From Chloroflexota bacterium (lineage in GTDB: Bacteria > Chloroflexota > Limnocylindria > Limnocylindrales > CSP1-4), in the NCBI GenBank assembly GCA_021812735.1, contig JAKAMV010000513.1, forward strand, positions 1 through 7,326: a stretch of 7,326 bases of DNA. Direction: 5' to 3'. The notes beneath the pieces are model-generated. The model was not told where the DNA came from and made no database searches. It saw only the letters and a list, made by a program, of their open reading frames with translations. How positions within the stretch are numbered: position 1 is the stretch's first letter; each line of letters starts with the position of its first letter. A program made the position numbers and the translations under genes. Shown piece by piece: positions 6,550 through 7,326 of this stretch.

Positions 6550-7326
6550 TCATCCTCCTGCGACACCGAGCACGCTGATCTCGCTCACAGCCGCGACGTC
6601 TGTCGGTGTCCCGCTCGCAGAGGTCTTCACCGACGCATAGGTGGACACGATGGTGATCCTCAGGCGCGTGGCTCCCGGGGTCGCCGGCAGGTCGACGCGC
6701 TGGGCGGTGGACGTGTCCTTGAGGCGGATGGTGATCGGGGTGCCGCCGTCCACCGAGATCTGCACGTCCTTGAGCCTCAGGTTGCCCTTGTACAGGGCGG
6801 TCGATGCGTCGAAGCCGTTGCGCACGGAGACGGCCGTCACGGTCGAGGGCGCGAAGCCCACCTCGATCCACTGCCCCTTCTCGGTCTTGGAGCCCTCCGC
6901 CCAGCTCGTCTTGGCATTGCCGTCGATCGCGTTCCCGGCGCCGTACTTGACGGTGTTGCCGCCGAGGACCGAGGACGCGCTGGCCGCGGTGAGATGGAGC
7001 GACTTGGACGCGGGTGTCGACGGCGCCGCGCTGGGCGACGCGGCCGATGCCCCCGCCTGCGCGGCGCCCGAGCCGTCAGCGCCGGACGCCGCCGGGCCGG
7101 ACGGTGCTGGAGCGGACGGCGCCGTCGACGCCGCGGACAACGGGCCGCTGCCCCTCAGCAGGTCGGGCACGACGATCGCCCCGACGCCGGCCAGGATGCC
7201 CGCGACCACCACGAACAGGACCCACAACGGCATGGCGCTCCGCCGCTGCTCGACCCCCCCGCCACGGGTCGCGGGCGGCCGCGCCGGTCCTTGGCGGGCC
7301 GCCGGCGGCATCCCCGGGACCGCGGC
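6550..7326 (-). CDS. Membrane-anchored protein with discoidin-like NADase-type glycan-binding domain, probably 5'-partial
   Basis: The frame is open to the right window edge. In-frame ATGs at 7311 and 7233 are possible starts, the latter with GGAG 4 bases upstream, but the 7233 start would put the hydrophobic segment at the extreme N-terminus and lose the basic residues that normally precede it. Numbered from 7311 (253 residues): basic stretch to residue 24 (EQRR), one membrane segment ~28-49, an Ala/Ser/Pro/Gly linker ~55-103, then a beta-sandwich domain ~104-250. The pattern YGAGNAIDGNAKTSWAEG, GQWIEVGF, VRNGFD, NLRLKDVQISVDGG and the closing VSEISVL matches the discoidin-type domain first named in NAD glycohydrolases (F5/8 type C-like), which is thought to bind glycans. 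No NADase catalytic domain is present here. Relatives often carry a zinc ribbon before the membrane segment; that part would lie outside this window. A surface glycan-binding role is inferred. Confidence 0.85.
   Translation of the reverse strand, partial: AAVPGMPPAARQGPARPPATRGGGVEQRRSAMPLWVLFVVVAGILAGVGAIVVPDLLRGSGPLSAASTAPSAPAPSGPAASGADGSGAAQAGASAASPSAAPSTPASKSLHLTAASASSVLGGNTVKYGAGNAIDGNAKTSWAEGSKTEKGQWIEVGFAPSTVTAVSVRNGFDASTALYKGNLRLKDVQISVDGGTPITIRLKDTSTAQRVDLPATPGATRLRITIVSTYASVKTSASGTPTDVAAVSEISVLGVAGG

Noticed and set aside
6499..6570. Direct repeat of GCGACACCGAG at 6499-6509 and 6560-6570
   Set aside because: One copy lies in the intergenic gap and the other inside the end of the discoidin gene. 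Two copies of 11 bases with no symmetry are too little to call an operator.

Overview
This is a GC-rich (roughly 70% by eye) bacterial chromosomal window, densely coded, with five protein genes and no RNA gene, mobile element or CRISPR array that I can see. The base composition and the modular exported proteins with Ala/Ser/Pro/Thr linkers (SH3-like plus Ig-like, C39-like peptidase, NADase-type discoidin) suggest a high-GC Chloroflexota (Limnocylindria-like) organism or, less likely, an actinomycete. This assignment is an inference from style, not from a marker gene.

Left half, plus strand, central metabolism: a phosphoenolpyruvate carboxylase gene (ppc) whose first ~150 codons lie before the window, then after 82 bp a zinc-dependent, NAD-type medium-chain alcohol dehydrogenase related to the class III / S-(hydroxymethyl)mycothiol dehydrogenase branch. 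A GC-rich hairpin lies between them, just before the dehydrogenase ribosome binding site.

Right half, minus strand, cell surface: reading from the right edge leftwards, a membrane-anchored protein with a discoidin-like (NADase-type) glycan-binding domain, whose start may lie outside the window; after 81 bp, a membrane-anchored protein with an SH3-like domain, a Thr-Pro-Lys-Pro spacer and a C-terminal Ig-like domain; and, overlapping it at a TGATG junction, an exported C39-like cysteine peptidase with a fibronectin-III-like domain and a disulfide-type C-terminal region. The last two are almost certainly co-translated. The two halves converge on a 46-bp gap that holds a GC-rich hairpin.

The metabolic genes look ordinary. 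The part worth a second look is the three-gene surface module: a peptidase with its catalytic triad intact, made together with an SH3-like/Ig-like partner next to a glycan-binding membrane protein. I cannot assign it a substrate. No stretch longer than 300 bases lacks a gene.
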